A DNA stretch of 64,000 bases, from the NCBI GenBank assembly GCA_937981555.1, contig CALJOK010000030.1:1-64000 (forward strand), written 5' to 3'. This DNA comes from an uncultured Saprospiraceae bacterium (GTDB lineage: Bacteria; Bacteroidota; Bacteroidia; Chitinophagales; Saprospiraceae). The translations under genes were made by a program, and so were the position numbers. Below, piece by piece: positions 1 to 11,354 of the stretch. The first letter of the stretch is position 1; each line of letters opens with the position of its first letter. The notes beneath the pieces are model-generated. The model searched no databases. It had not been told where the DNA came from and saw only the letters and a program-made list of their open reading frames with translations.

Positions 1-366
1 GATAATGAATACTATCTTCTTATTGCAGATCAAATGCCCTTCTTTGGAACTTGTGATTTTGATTCGTTGAGTAAAAAAGAACGAAAGGAATGTTCGGATA
101 AAGAATTGATGACATTTATTTATTCAAATTTTAAATATCCAAAGATTGCCAGATGCGGGAATTATATTACAAGAATTTATACTCGAATTTATATTGATGA
201 AGAAGGAAATGTTTCTGATCCAGAATTTCTTCGACCTACGCCAGTTTTTTTTGAATTAGAAATAAAAAGGTTAGTTCAAATGATGCCGTGTTGGATTCCA
301 GGAAAACGGAACGGCATCCCGATTGAGACAAGTTATGTGATTCCTATAAAAATAAATATGGAGTAA
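1..366 (+). CDS. TonB C-terminal-domain protein, 3' part
   Basis: The reading frame is open from base 1, so the gene begins left of the window and only its last 121 codons are present. The visible part is one TonB-C-like unit: an acidic ECSDKELMTFIYSNFKYP segment, a beta-strand-rich centre, and an end with CWIPGKRNGIPIE and a terminal strand VIPIKIN. The same layout recurs seven times in the three genes at 41.9-45.3 kb, so this is a separate paralogue. TonB-C domains normally contact outer-membrane receptors. Whether this protein does so is inference, because its N-terminus is not visible. It is followed by a 36-bp perfect inverted repeat. Confidence 0.75.
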   Translation, partial: DNEYYLLIADQMPFFGTCDFDSLSKKERKECSDKELMTFIYSNFKYPKIARCGNYITRIYTRIYIDEEGNVSDPEFLRPTPVFFELEIKRLVQMMPCWIPGKRNGIPIETSYVIPIKINME

Positions 367-443
367 TTAAGAACTTAAAACTTGGTAGTTTTTCGACGAT
401 AGGAAAGGGTGGATTCTGAAAAGGATTGTCCTTTTCGATTTTT

Positions 444-543
444 GTTTTGGCCACAGACTTTCGCTGACTTAACTGACTTCCCCATTATGGAGAATTATGT
501 TATGGAAAAGTCAGTTAAGTCAGCGAAAGTCTGTGGCCAAAAC
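444..543. repeat. Long perfect palindrome, family A copy 1
   Basis: A 36-bp perfect inverted repeat (444-479 and 508-543) surrounds a 28-nt loop, between two convergent genes. The arm contains GCCACAGACTTTCGCTGACT followed by TAACTGACT. A related palindrome lies at 7129-7203, also between convergent genes. The stem could stop transcription in both directions, but it is far longer than an ordinary terminator and lacks a clean T-tract. Confidence 0.85.
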
Positions 544-546
544 AAT

Positions 547-3225
547 TTAATTATTCTTCAACAACATCACCGCATTCTGCATCATCCTCGATGGTCCACG
601 CCAAAACATCCGATATTGAGTATTATCCAAAAAGAAAACAACCTTCCCTTTGCCCATGTTTTTTACCCCCGCAAAAGCATTTCCTGAAAGATGTTTTAAA
701 TTTTCTTTCGAAGCGTAACCAGATGCTAACAATTCATTTACATTTTTGGAATAGTAACCAACGGTCTGGAAACTTGGACTAGGAGCCAATGCTAAATTGC
801 CAAATTTTAAAGCAAACAAATTATCAGGCATTCCAAAAGCTAAAGGATTGGATGCGTCAATATGAGCATTCAAAGCAGTTCCTGGAATTCGTTTTTTCCC
901 ATGGTAATCTTCTTGATCTGCGAAGGCTAAGTATTTTGCATTTTCGCTAGAATCTTTTTTTACTTCCATTAATTTTACATCGGTAAAACCAGATTTTTCT
1001 TTGGTGAAAAAAGTAGCTGCACCTTCCGTCGCAATTAAAACACCTCCACGGCTGACCCAATCTTTTAGTTTGGTTAAACTTTTTTTGGCAAATAATTTTT
1101 TCAAATTATTAGGATTTGCACCTGGCATAATCAACACATCATAATCGTTCAAATCTGCAAAACCATATCGAGAGCCGAAGTGAGGCATATCTGTTTGTTC
1201 CAAAACGGAAGTTCGAATTCGCTCTACCGGAAGCTCTGTAATTTTATCAAATAAAAAATAAAGTTGACCACTCGTGTAAGTTGAAAATGGAGGTTCGACT
1301 AACATCGCGACTCTAGGTTGATGAATCGGTTTACTGTTATTCGAAGCCAAATCAATCCCTTTTAACATCCTTCCAGTTTGCTGTCCATCAATGACAATAT
1401 TACAAGCGTTGGCAATTTCAGTTAAGTCTTTTTCGATCGTATCCCATTTGTCTCTATTTCTTCCTTTTAGCAAAATTAAACTTCCTGGAGACCAAGTTTT
1501 TGTACTGGTAGAAAATGATTTTTGTGCAGAACGAACCCGATATCCTTTTTTCCATAACATCGACAAAGCCTTGGGAGCGTTCGTCTGTTTCCATTCAATT
1601 GTATAAGCATAATTAGCATTGGAAACAGCAACACCTTTAGGTGTAATCGGCATTTCTTTTACCTCCACAGTTTTTACTCCTTTTTTTAAAGAGTTGATAA
1701 TCAATGGATTAGAAGTATAGAATGCATTCAGGTTATAAGCCAATGGAGCAGCCCATGTGGACATGTCATACATCACCGAATCCTCGATAGCCATGTTAGG
1801 GGAAAGAATACTGTTGATAAATAAGTGTCTTGATTGATCAGTAGAAACGATAAAACTACCTTTTGTAAATGTCTTGTTAGAAATATTTTTTCGTTGGTAA
1901 GACGTCGCATTTTTAACTTGGAAAGAACCTTCTGATCGGTGAACTTTGACACCATGTTTTAATAAAATATTAATCAGCTCATATAAGTGTCCATCAGGTT
2001 CATCTGGGAAAATATATGCTTTGATATTGCTTTTACTACTTTTTGGATTTAGTGTTTCGTAAGTGTATTTTAGGAAAATATCTTTTCGTTCCGCTGATTT
2101 TTTTAAGGTTGCCAAAGAGGTGGTGTAGTGATCAAAAATCCGTTGGCGTAAAGTCAAAATATATCCATCGTTTGTTTGAATTGCTCGTCCTCCTGCAATT
2201 CCACCTTGCTCCGTCAGCATTCCAACTGCACCCATCACACTTGGATAACTCGATCCATATCCGGGGTAATAAAAGTCAAAAGCTTCTCGGGTAAAATAAT
2301 TGATTTGGTTTTTATCAAACTCTGCAATGTTCGCTCGGCCAATGGTATCTGCCAATGCTTCGTATTGAGCAGGCAGTAATAAATTTCGAGGCGTCGTTCC
2401 CGGAACAGTAAAATAATTACTGTGGTAACCTTGCTCATGATAATCAACATGAACTTGTGGCATCCATTTTTGGTAGACCGAAATATGTCCTCGTGACTCA
2501 GGGTGAATCAACCAAATCCAATCTCGATTTAAATCAAACCAGTAGTGATTCGTTCGACCATTTGGAAACGGAGCATGGTGTTCCAAGTCGTGTGGTTCAA
2601 TTGCCAATTCACTTCGTTGCACAGAATTGTACCAAGTCGTGTATCGATCACGTCCATCAGGATTTATACAGGGCATCATGACAAAAACAGAATTTTTTAA
2701 AATTGCTTTTGTCTCACTATCGTCAGTTGCTGCCAAGCGATAAGCTGCTTGCATTGCTGCCTCCGTACTCGATGCTTCGTTGCCATGAATGTTGTAACTG
2801 TAAGAAACCACGACAGGTTGATTCTTTATTAATTCAGCTGCATCGGAGGCAGAAGTATTCTGAGGGTCAGCAAGTCGAAGATTGTTTTTTCGAATGGCTT
2901 CGATATTTTTTTGATTTTCTTCGGAAGTGATGACGAGGTAAATAAGTCTTTTCTTTTCGTAAGTTTCACCATAAGTGTGAACGGTGATTCGAGGAGAAGC
3001 GGCAGCTAGTTTTTCAAAATAATCCAAGATGTCGGCATGGATGGAAAAACGTTCGCCCAACTTGTAGCCTAATTCAGATGCAGGTGAAGGGATGTTTTTA
3101 TTGTAAGTTAAATTCGGCTCGAAGGCGAAACGATCTTCAATTAATTGCTGAGCAAAAAATGAAGTTGTCAAAAATAACAATGTAATTACAAATGATAATT
3201 TTTTGAGAGGGAAATATTTTCTCAT
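547..3225 (-). CDS. M14-family zinc carboxypeptidase, exported
   Basis: 892 residues from the ATG at 3225; upstream in-frame ATGs lack a signal peptide, whereas this start gives a typical one (about residues 1-25, ending FFAQ). The M14 zinc site is visible: HGNE at about 147-150 (the HxxE ligands), a PDGRDRYT segment near 190, and a HVDYHEQG segment supplying the third histidine. The C-terminal third has an alpha/beta glutamine-amidotransferase-like segment (DVLIMPGANP, then GGVLIATEGAA). The enzyme probably trims peptides in the periplasm or outside the cell. Its substrate cannot be predicted. Confidence 0.88.
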   Translation of the reverse strand: MRKYFPLKKLSFVITLLFLTTSFFAQQLIEDRFAFEPNLTYNKNIPSPASELGYKLGERFSIHADILDYFEKLAAASPRITVHTYGETYEKKRLIYLVITSEENQKNIEAIRKNNLRLADPQNTSASDAAELIKNQPVVVSYSYNIHGNEASSTEAAMQAAYRLAATDDSETKAILKNSVFVMMPCINPDGRDRYTTWYNSVQRSELAIEPHDLEHHAPFPNGRTNHYWFDLNRDWIWLIHPESRGHISVYQKWMPQVHVDYHEQGYHSNYFTVPGTTPRNLLLPAQYEALADTIGRANIAEFDKNQINYFTREAFDFYYPGYGSSYPSVMGAVGMLTEQGGIAGGRAIQTNDGYILTLRQRIFDHYTTSLATLKKSAERKDIFLKYTYETLNPKSSKSNIKAYIFPDEPDGHLYELINILLKHGVKVHRSEGSFQVKNATSYQRKNISNKTFTKGSFIVSTDQSRHLFINSILSPNMAIEDSVMYDMSTWAAPLAYNLNAFYTSNPLIINSLKKGVKTVEVKEMPITPKGVAVSNANYAYTIEWKQTNAPKALSMLWKKGYRVRSAQKSFSTSTKTWSPGSLILLKGRNRDKWDTIEKDLTEIANACNIVIDGQQTGRMLKGIDLASNNSKPIHQPRVAMLVEPPFSTYTSGQLYFLFDKITELPVERIRTSVLEQTDMPHFGSRYGFADLNDYDVLIMPGANPNNLKKLFAKKSLTKLKDWVSRGGVLIATEGAATFFTKEKSGFTDVKLMEVKKDSSENAKYLAFADQEDYHGKKRIPGTALNAHIDASNPLAFGMPDNLFALKFGNLALAPSPSFQTVGYYSKNVNELLASGYASKENLKHLSGNAFAGVKNMGKGKVVFFLDNTQYRMFWRGPSRMMQNAVMLLKNN

Positions 3226-3281
3226 GATGTTAGGTTTGGTTTTGTTGAAAATAGAAATGGGAAGATAGGAAATTTTTTGCC

Positions 3282-3356
3282 GCTGATTTTTATGATTTCT
3301 CCCAATTTGTATAATCATTTTATGAACACTTTTTGGAGACAATCATAAAAGTCATA
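3282..3356. repeat. Imperfect inverted repeat between co-directional genes
   Basis: The segment GATTTTTATGATTTCTCCC near 3286 is matched on the opposite strand near 3338-3356 (GACTTTTATGATTGTCTCC), giving a hairpin with a long loop. It lies between the carboxypeptidase start and the end of the upstream gene, where it could attenuate or separate transcription. Its start (GCCGCTGATTTTTATGAT) resembles an arm of the palindrome at 40237. Confidence 0.5.
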
Positions 3357-3384
3357 ATAATTTGTGCCCTCTTCGGCAAAAAAA

Positions 3385-3990
3385 CTATTTATAAATCGAC
3401 CGCAACTCCCATTTATATTTAACCGCCAATAATCGAATTACAATGACTAAACTACTTGTTAGCACATATTGCAAATCTTTGTTGATATTCATTTTTTCTA
3501 AGAGTAAAAAAACCACAGCTCCAGCTACACATGCCGATGCATAAATTTCTTTTTGTAAAATAACTGGAATTTCATTGACCAAAATATCTCGAATCAATCC
3601 TCCAAAACTTCCAGACATCGTTGCCAAAATCACACAAATAATAGGATGTAATCCAAACTGCAATCCAATCTCTGCACCTGTAATCGTAAAAATCCCCAAA
3701 CCAATCGTATCAAAAAGGAAAAGTGTTTTACTCAGCTTTCCCATTCTTTTTCTGAAAATAATTCCAATAATAGTAGCGGCAAAAATAATGTAGAGGTAAG
3801 TCAAATCAGTCATCCAACCCACAGGCGTTCGACCGATGAGCATATCTCGCAATGTTCCTCCACCAACCGAAGTGACAAATGCGATAATAAAAATTCCAAA
3901 AATATCTAGCCGTTTATTCATAGCAGCCATTGCTCCTGAAATAGCAAATGCAGTAGTTCCTAGAAAATCAAATATTTGAAATAATGACAT
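3385..3990 (-). CDS. TRIC / UPF0126 family membrane protein
   Basis: 201 residues from the ATG at 3990, the usual family length; the longer frame to 4128 adds a non-homologous stretch running into the divergent gene, so I reject it. There are about six to seven hydrophobic helices. The two pseudo-symmetric halves each carry the family's glycine signature: TSVGGGTLRDMLIGRTP in the first and SGSFGGLIRDILVNEIP in the second. The family includes prokaryotic TRIC-type monovalent cation channels and E. coli YicG; transported ion unknown here. It is divergent from the MOSC gene. Confidence 0.88.
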   Translation of the reverse strand: MSLFQIFDFLGTTAFAISGAMAAMNKRLDIFGIFIIAFVTSVGGGTLRDMLIGRTPVGWMTDLTYLYIIFAATIIGIIFRKRMGKLSKTLFLFDTIGLGIFTITGAEIGLQFGLHPIICVILATMSGSFGGLIRDILVNEIPVILQKEIYASACVAGAVVFLLLEKMNINKDLQYVLTSSLVIVIRLLAVKYKWELRSIYK

Positions 3991-4105
3991 TTGAAAATTT
4001 ACTTTTTTGAAATGCAAAGATAGTTTTGGTTTTAGATTTTTAAATAGAAAATGATTTTTTATTTGGAGGAAGTTTTGTTTCTTTTGTAAAAAATAAACCT
4101 CAAGT

Positions 4106-4906
4106 ATGAAAATTACAGAACTCCACATTTACCCCGTCAAATCTTTAGGTGGCATTTCATTGCAAGAAACTAGGTTAACTTCCAAAGGATTAATGTATGA
4201 TCGTAACTGGATGTTGTTGGATGAAAATGGTGTTTTTATGACCCAACGGAAATTTCCCAAAATGGCATTGATCCAAACAAAAATTAAAGATGGTCATTTG
4301 ATTTTCTCTCATAAAAAAACTGGTTCAACTGTGAGCATTCCAATCTTAAAAAAATATGGAGTGACCCTTCGATCCAAAGTTTGGAGCAATTCATGCGAAG
4401 TGCAAAAAGTAGATTCAATAGGAGAGTGGTTTTCTGATATTTTTGGTTTTCGATGCACCTTAGTTTTCTTTCCAGAAAAAAATATTCGAACCAAAGAAAC
4501 AGAAAATGGCATCATTCAAAATTTGGCCAGTCTTGCTGACAAGTCACCAATCTTGATTACTAATACTGCATCATTAGGAGAATTAAATGATCGTTTGGAA
4601 AATAAAATACCGATGAATCGTTTTCGTTCTAACATTATATATACAGGTGAAAATGCCTATGAAGAAGATGGTTGGAAAGGTGTAAGGATTGGCGAAACAG
4701 AATTTAGTACAGTCGAAATTTGTGGGAGATGTAAATTAATTAATGTCGATCATTTGACTGGTGAACCAACGGGACAACCTTTAGAAGTTTTATCAAAATA
4801 TCGCAAAATGGATCGAGAAATTAAGTTTGGAATGAGGATGACTTGTGAAGTGAAAAATGAGAAACAACCGATTATCAAAATAGGAGATGAGATAATTGTT
4901 ATTTGA
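4106..4906 (+). CDS. MOSC-domain protein (YcbX/mARC-like)
   Basis: 266 residues. The N-terminal MOSC beta-barrel domain opens with ITELHIYPVKSLGGI and contains the family's YDRNWMLLDENG segment. The C-terminal MOSC domain carries the likely molybdenum-cofactor-ligating cysteine in VEICGRCKLINVD (near residue 211). Members of this COG3217 family reduce N-hydroxylated compounds in bacteria and mitochondria with an electron-transfer partner. No ferredoxin domain is fused here, so a separate partner would be needed. Family assignment is firm; the substrate is not. Confidence 0.87.
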   Translation: MKITELHIYPVKSLGGISLQETRLTSKGLMYDRNWMLLDENGVFMTQRKFPKMALIQTKIKDGHLIFSHKKTGSTVSIPILKKYGVTLRSKVWSNSCEVQKVDSIGEWFSDIFGFRCTLVFFPEKNIRTKETENGIIQNLASLADKSPILITNTASLGELNDRLENKIPMNRFRSNIIYTGENAYEEDGWKGVRIGETEFSTVEICGRCKLINVDHLTGEPTGQPLEVLSKYRKMDREIKFGMRMTCEVKNEKQPIIKIGDEIIVI

Positions 4907-4944
4907 AAATATGAAATGAATCAGAATTGGAATATATAATCTTG

Positions 4945-4988
4945 AATAATTGATAATAGACTATTTAATTTATTGATTATCAATTATT
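4945..4988. terminator. Hairpin after MOSC gene
   Basis: A perfect 13-bp inverted repeat (AATAATTGATAAT, 4945-4957, with its complement at 4976-4988) is followed shortly by a T-rich stretch (GTGTTTTTTT). It is AT-rich with an 18-nt loop, so as a terminator it would be weak, but its position 39 nt after the stop fits. Confidence 0.55.
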
Positions 4989-5072
4989 TAAGTGTTTTTT
5001 TATCTATGTGTTAATAATTTTAAAAGGCCGCTTAAGTTAAGTTTTTAAGTAAAAAAAATAGCTTCAAAATTT

Positions 5073-5080
5073 TATCTTTG
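5073..5080 (+). promoter_or_regulatory. Bacteroidota -7 element before fadH
   Basis: TATCTTTG matches the TAnnTTTG -7 consensus of the phylum's primary sigma factor and lies 18 nt before the fadH start. No clear TTG -33 box is seen at the usual spacing, so the call rests on the -7 element. Confidence 0.5.
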
Positions 5081-5098
5081 CAAAAAACATCTACATAA

Positions 5099-7126
<2,028 letters not shown>

Positions 7127-7128
7127 AA

Positions 7129-7203
7129 TACTAGCCACAGACTTAACTGACAAAGGAACCTATGAGGCAGTCAGTTAAGTCTGTGTTTGTCTGTGGCTAG
7201 TAT
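7129..7203. repeat. Imperfect palindrome, family A copy 2
   Basis: The left arm reads AATACTAGCCACAGAC then TTAACTGAC. The right arm, read on the other strand, is the same but with extra bases (AAACACAGAC) between the halves. Its outer and inner segments (GCCACAGAC and ACTTAACTGACT) are shared with the palindrome at 444-543. Both lie between convergent genes. Confidence 0.8.
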
Positions 7204-8838
7204 TTACAGATTAGCAATATACTCAATCAAATTAACCTCTTTTTCCAATTCTAATTTCTTCTTCAACCGATACCTTGCCTTCTGCACACTCCCCGCAGAA
7301 ATTCCCATCAACTGAGCAATTTCCTTAGTCGTCAATCCCATCCTAATATAGGCGCAAAAACGAGTATCATTATTATTCAACGCATTACTTTCCTGATATA
7401 ATTTCTCGAAAAAGTTAGGATGAACCTCCGCAAAATGCAATTTGAATTTCTGCCAGTCATCATCAAAATTCATATTCATCTCAATATTCCGATCAATATT
7501 ATTGACTTGCTTTCTTAATTGTTCATCATTTGAAACTTTGATCGTTCCAATTTTTTCTTTCAAATCAGTTAGCATCTTATTCTTTTGCAACATAAACATT
7601 GTATTGCTTGCCAGTTCTCTTTCTTTATATTCTAACCTTTCCTTGAGTCGTTCGTGTTCCTCTGTTTCGAGCATTTGTTCCACTTTTAGTTTTTCCAATT
7701 CTTCTTTTTGGAGTTGTACTTTTAGTCTTCTTCGAAGACTCAACTGATATAAAAACAATGCAACAATACCCAAGAAAATCAACAAACCATTTTTTACCAA
7801 ATTCTCATAATATTTGATTTCCTTAAAAGCGACTAGTTCTTGTTCTCGTTTTTCCAATTCAAATTGAGCGTTGACGGCAGCTAATTTATTCGCCGTTTTT
7901 TCTTTTTCAAGTGCAGCTTCGATTTGTTTTTCTTTGGCAAAATAATCGAAGGCTTGGGAAGTATTCCCTCGTTCATTATAAATTTCTTTGAGTAGTTGAT
8001 AAGTGTATTGTTTTTTGTCCATCAAGTCATTCGCTTCGCAAATTTCTTTTCCCTGCATGGCATACTCAATAGCCTTATCTAATTTTTTTTCCTTCTGATA
8101 AGAAATTCCAATTAACAAATAATTATAAGCTAAAAAATCTGGATTGTTGGTTTCCTTCGCAATTTCAATATTTCGTTCACAAAAGTTTCGAGCATCTTCA
8201 TATTGCTTCATAGAAATTAAAGCACTACTAATATTACTCCGAGCGAGATAGATTTCTTCAGGGTAGTTTAGCTGTTCCGCTAACTCTAGATTTTTTTGAA
8301 AATACATAAACGCCTCTGTTGGCGAAGTATCCAAAAGTGCTTCTCCCAATTCTCGATAAACAATATTGGTGGATTCTTTTACGCCTGCCTTTTCATAAAG
8401 ATCGAGTGCTCGTTTCATTCGATTAATCGAAAGTTCGAAGTCCTCTTTGTTTGCTCTACCCTTGTGATGTAGGACGTAGGCTTGCATCAACTTATTTCCT
8501 GAGTCAACCGAAAGTTCTTCTAAATGCCCAGCATATTCTCTTGAAAGTTCGACACTATCTTCTTTGTGATAAGCTACACGAAGCAACCCTTTTAAAGCTT
8601 TCATCTGCCCTAAAGTGTCATCGACTTCTTTAGAAATATCTAATGATTTGTTGAAGTATTCTTTAGCTTTAATAGTGAAATCTTGTTGGTAGAATTCAAG
8701 TCCGATTTTCTCGTAAGCTTCGGATTTGGATTTCCCTTTTAGATTTTCGGCGGCAAGAATCAGGCTATCTACATTTTGTGCAAAACAAGATGTAGTTAGA
8801 ATAAGTAGTATGGTTATTATGATGGATTGTCTGTACAT
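7204..8838 (-). CDS. TPR-repeat membrane regulator with C-terminal HTH
   Basis: 544 residues. A signal peptide (about 1-20, ending CFAQ) is followed by about six tetratricopeptide repeats (to ~310), one transmembrane helix (LLIFLGIVALFLYQL, about 355), a charged coiled coil, and a C-terminal LuxR/sigma-4-type helix-turn-helix (GLTTKEIAQLMGISAGSVQK, about 500-520). The architecture places the TPRs outside and the DNA-binding helix inside, suggesting a one-component signal-to-transcription protein common in Bacteroidota. Its ligand and targets are unknown. It is convergent with fadH. Confidence 0.8.
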   Translation of the reverse strand: MYRQSIIITILLILTTSCFAQNVDSLILAAENLKGKSKSEAYEKIGLEFYQQDFTIKAKEYFNKSLDISKEVDDTLGQMKALKGLLRVAYHKEDSVELSREYAGHLEELSVDSGNKLMQAYVLHHKGRANKEDFELSINRMKRALDLYEKAGVKESTNIVYRELGEALLDTSPTEAFMYFQKNLELAEQLNYPEEIYLARSNISSALISMKQYEDARNFCERNIEIAKETNNPDFLAYNYLLIGISYQKEKKLDKAIEYAMQGKEICEANDLMDKKQYTYQLLKEIYNERGNTSQAFDYFAKEKQIEAALEKEKTANKLAAVNAQFELEKREQELVAFKEIKYYENLVKNGLLIFLGIVALFLYQLSLRRRLKVQLQKEELEKLKVEQMLETEEHERLKERLEYKERELASNTMFMLQKNKMLTDLKEKIGTIKVSNDEQLRKQVNNIDRNIEMNMNFDDDWQKFKLHFAEVHPNFFEKLYQESNALNNNDTRFCAYIRMGLTTKEIAQLMGISAGSVQKARYRLKKKLELEKEVNLIEYIANL

Positions 8839-9036
8839 TTATAAGGCGAAAATATGAAATTTTGCTTGGAAAACTAGCATGTTTTTTTTTGTAAAAGAGG
8901 TATTAAAAAATAAATGGATATGAAAAAACACGGTCTATCTTACATCATTCTTAGAAGAACATTTGTTACATTTAGGTAAAAGCTAATTCACTTATTTGAA
9001 AATAGTGATTCTGTCTTCAAAAAGAACTAAATAAAC

Positions 9037-10875
9037 ATGCATAAAAAATATTTGATTCTTCATTTTTTCTTTTCTAAAAATAGGGAAATTAATAACCTCT
9101 TTCTTGCCTTATTATTGTTTTTATCTTTTTTTTTTCCAAAAAATATTCTGGCTCAATGTCCTCCTGGTACTACTCGATTATATGTGAATGAAAATGTTGC
9201 TACTTCTGGCGATGGAACTTCCTGGGCAGATGCTTTTACAGAATTTCGAGAGGCGTTATTGCAAGCACAAGACTGTCCCGACATCGTAGAAATTTGGGTG
9301 GCAGAAGGAACTTATACGCCAACTGCTACTGAAAATAGGATTACTTTTTTTATTATGAGAAATGACTTAGCATGGTATGGAGGGTTTAGCGGAACTGAAA
9401 ATAATTTAAGTGAAAGAGACTGGAATGCAAACCCAACTATCTTGAGTGGTGACTTGTTGGGTGATGATGATTACTCCACTTTGCCGCCAACTAACAATGA
9501 TGAAAATTCTTTTCATGTCATTTTCAATTTTATTAACGGCATTGATTCTTCTGCTGTTATGGATGGATTTCACATCGTAGGTGGCAATGCGAATATTGAT
9601 CCTCCAAATCATGTAGGTGGAGGATTGTACAACAAACAAGCTTCCCCGACAGTTGCGAATTGCACTTTTTATGGGAACAATGGAGGCTACGGTGGTGGTG
9701 GGAATTATAATGATTTATCGACCATTAGTTTGGATAATTGCATTTTCTACAACAATACTGGAACGTTTCGTGGTGGTGGAATGTATTCCGATGCATCAGA
9801 GATGACGGTAAATAATTGCACCTTCTTTAATAATCATACGATCACTCCTGATTCAGCAGTTGGTGGAGCTATGTTTAATAATTTTTCTAGTCCAAGGATT
9901 AATAATTGCAGTTTTTTTAATAATTCATCCTCTCACGGAGGAGATGCAATTAGCAATAATGCTTGGTCAAAACCATTTATTAATAATTCGATTTTTTGGG
10001 GAAATGGCGATGAAATTGTGAATACTTCTAGTAATCCAAATTTTGCTCCACCAGAAGAAAATTCAAATTGTGTAGTTAATATTCAAAATTGTATTATTCA
10101 AAATTCTAATGGAAGCGGAAGTGATTGGAATTTATTTTATGGAATTGATGATGGTGGAAACTTAGATCTTGATCCTCTTTTTATGGATGAAGTTTCTGGC
10201 AATTTGCGCTTGATGGAATGTTCTCCTGCGGTGAATAGTGGAGACAATCTTTTGTTGCCACAAAATTTGGTAATTGATTTAGATGGAAATGCTCGTATCT
10301 ATGATTTTTCGAATGGAGGAGTGGTGGATATGGGTGCATTTGAGTTCCAGTCAGATCCAAATTGCTGTATAGTTGGTGCCTCTTGTGATGATAATGATGT
10401 TTGTACAACAGGCGAAACATTGCAAGACAATTGTGAATGTGGAGGTGGAATTTTGATTGATTTGGATGGAGATAATATTTGTGATAGCGATTCAACTGAT
10501 AATTGTATTGGCCCAAATATTGGTGATGCTTGCGATGATGGAAATCCAGCAACAGAAAATGATATGATTAATGCCGATTGTATTTGTGATGGAATAGTGA
10601 ACAATATTGATTTGGAAAAAGAACAATTATTGATTCATCTTTTCCCAAATCCAGTTGATGATTTTCTATATTTAGAAATAGAAAACAGGTCGAATCAAAA
10701 TGTTGTAATTCAAATTTTTAATCAGCTTGGACAAGGTTTAGATTTAAAAAAGGTGGATCATTTTAATTCTTCGCCTATAATTTTTGATGTGAAAAAATAT
10801 AAACCTGGCGTTTATTTTATCCAAGTTAAATTAGATGATAAACAAGCGGTGAATCGAAAATTTGTAATTTTATAA
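9037..10875 (+). CDS. Type IX-secreted beta-helix protein
   Basis: 612 residues. A long N-terminal hydrophobic signal (LALLLFLSFFFPKNILAQ) leads into a parallel beta-helix region (about 60-400) with repeating NNCTFFNN / NNCSFFNN rungs and GGGGN turns, as in pectin-lyase-fold and choice-of-anchor proteins. Residues about 440-520 are rich in D and C with a Ca-binding DLDGDNICDSDSTDNC stretch. The last 80 residues are a type A T9SS sorting domain (LFPNPVDDFLYLEI through PGVYFIQVKL). It should be exported through the outer membrane and anchored or released. No catalytic residues are recognised. Confidence 0.85.
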   Translation: MHKKYLILHFFFSKNREINNLFLALLLFLSFFFPKNILAQCPPGTTRLYVNENVATSGDGTSWADAFTEFREALLQAQDCPDIVEIWVAEGTYTPTATENRITFFIMRNDLAWYGGFSGTENNLSERDWNANPTILSGDLLGDDDYSTLPPTNNDENSFHVIFNFINGIDSSAVMDGFHIVGGNANIDPPNHVGGGLYNKQASPTVANCTFYGNNGGYGGGGNYNDLSTISLDNCIFYNNTGTFRGGGMYSDASEMTVNNCTFFNNHTITPDSAVGGAMFNNFSSPRINNCSFFNNSSSHGGDAISNNAWSKPFINNSIFWGNGDEIVNTSSNPNFAPPEENSNCVVNIQNCIIQNSNGSGSDWNLFYGIDDGGNLDLDPLFMDEVSGNLRLMECSPAVNSGDNLLLPQNLVIDLDGNARIYDFSNGGVVDMGAFEFQSDPNCCIVGASCDDNDVCTTGETLQDNCECGGGILIDLDGDNICDSDSTDNCIGPNIGDACDDGNPATENDMINADCICDGIVNNIDLEKEQLLIHLFPNPVDDFLYLEIENRSNQNVVIQIFNQLGQGLDLKKVDHFNSSPIIFDVKKYKPGVYFIQVKLDDKQAVNRKFVIL

Positions 10876-10970
10876 TCATCGAAAAACGTTCTAGGTTAGT
10901 CGAAGAAAGTCTTTTCTATTTTTTGGAAAAACTAATTTAATAGAAAATTAATCACCAAAAAAATAAGATT

Positions 10971-11285
10971 ATGGGACATTCTGCTGATGCAACCAACCGC
11001 TTAATCTCAAATAAAGCGCTTAGAACAAAAGGAAGTTCTTACGAAAGTTTTAAAGACTATTCCAAGTCTCGACCTTCGAATAAAAAGTACAATTTTAAAA
11101 CGCCGACGGCTAAAGAGTTGAAAATATTGGAGGGGAAAAATCGAGCTTTTTTGAAAGAACAAAAAATGAAGAACCAGGTTATCTTGGTTTTTGGATTTGC
11201 GGTTGGACTTGCAATTTTATATTGGTTTAGTCAAACAACAATCTGGTCAGGTTATCTTGAAGTGTTTGGAAAATATACTGGGTAA
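10971..11285 (+). CDS. Small membrane protein, tandem paralogue 1
   Basis: 104 residues, function not recognised. A basic, polar N-terminus (about 1-60) precedes one transmembrane helix (VILVFGFAVGLAILYWF, about 68-84). The next gene repeats the same plan, including the block NRAFLKEQKMKNQV (there NRTFLETEKRKNRV) just before the helix, so the two are tandem duplicates. The start follows an A-rich leader. It is probably an inner-membrane protein with its charged N-terminus in the cytoplasm. Confidence 0.65.
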   Translation: MGHSADATNRLISNKALRTKGSSYESFKDYSKSRPSNKKYNFKTPTAKELKILEGKNRAFLKEQKMKNQVILVFGFAVGLAILYWFSQTTIWSGYLEVFGKYTG

Positions 11286-11354
11286 TGAATTAGCAACTGG
11301 TTGAAATCAGTCGCTAAGTATTTTTTAAAAAGAATTATTGAGGAAACAAAAATA

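Noticed and set aside
409-782. Plus-strand frames across the palindrome and the end of the M14 gene
   Set aside because: They run through the 36-bp inverted repeat and lie antisense to the real carboxypeptidase.
7442-7747. Plus-strand 101-codon frame
   Set aside because: It is antisense to the TPR/HTH protein's coiled coil; its serine/leucine-rich translation is a reverse-strand artefact.
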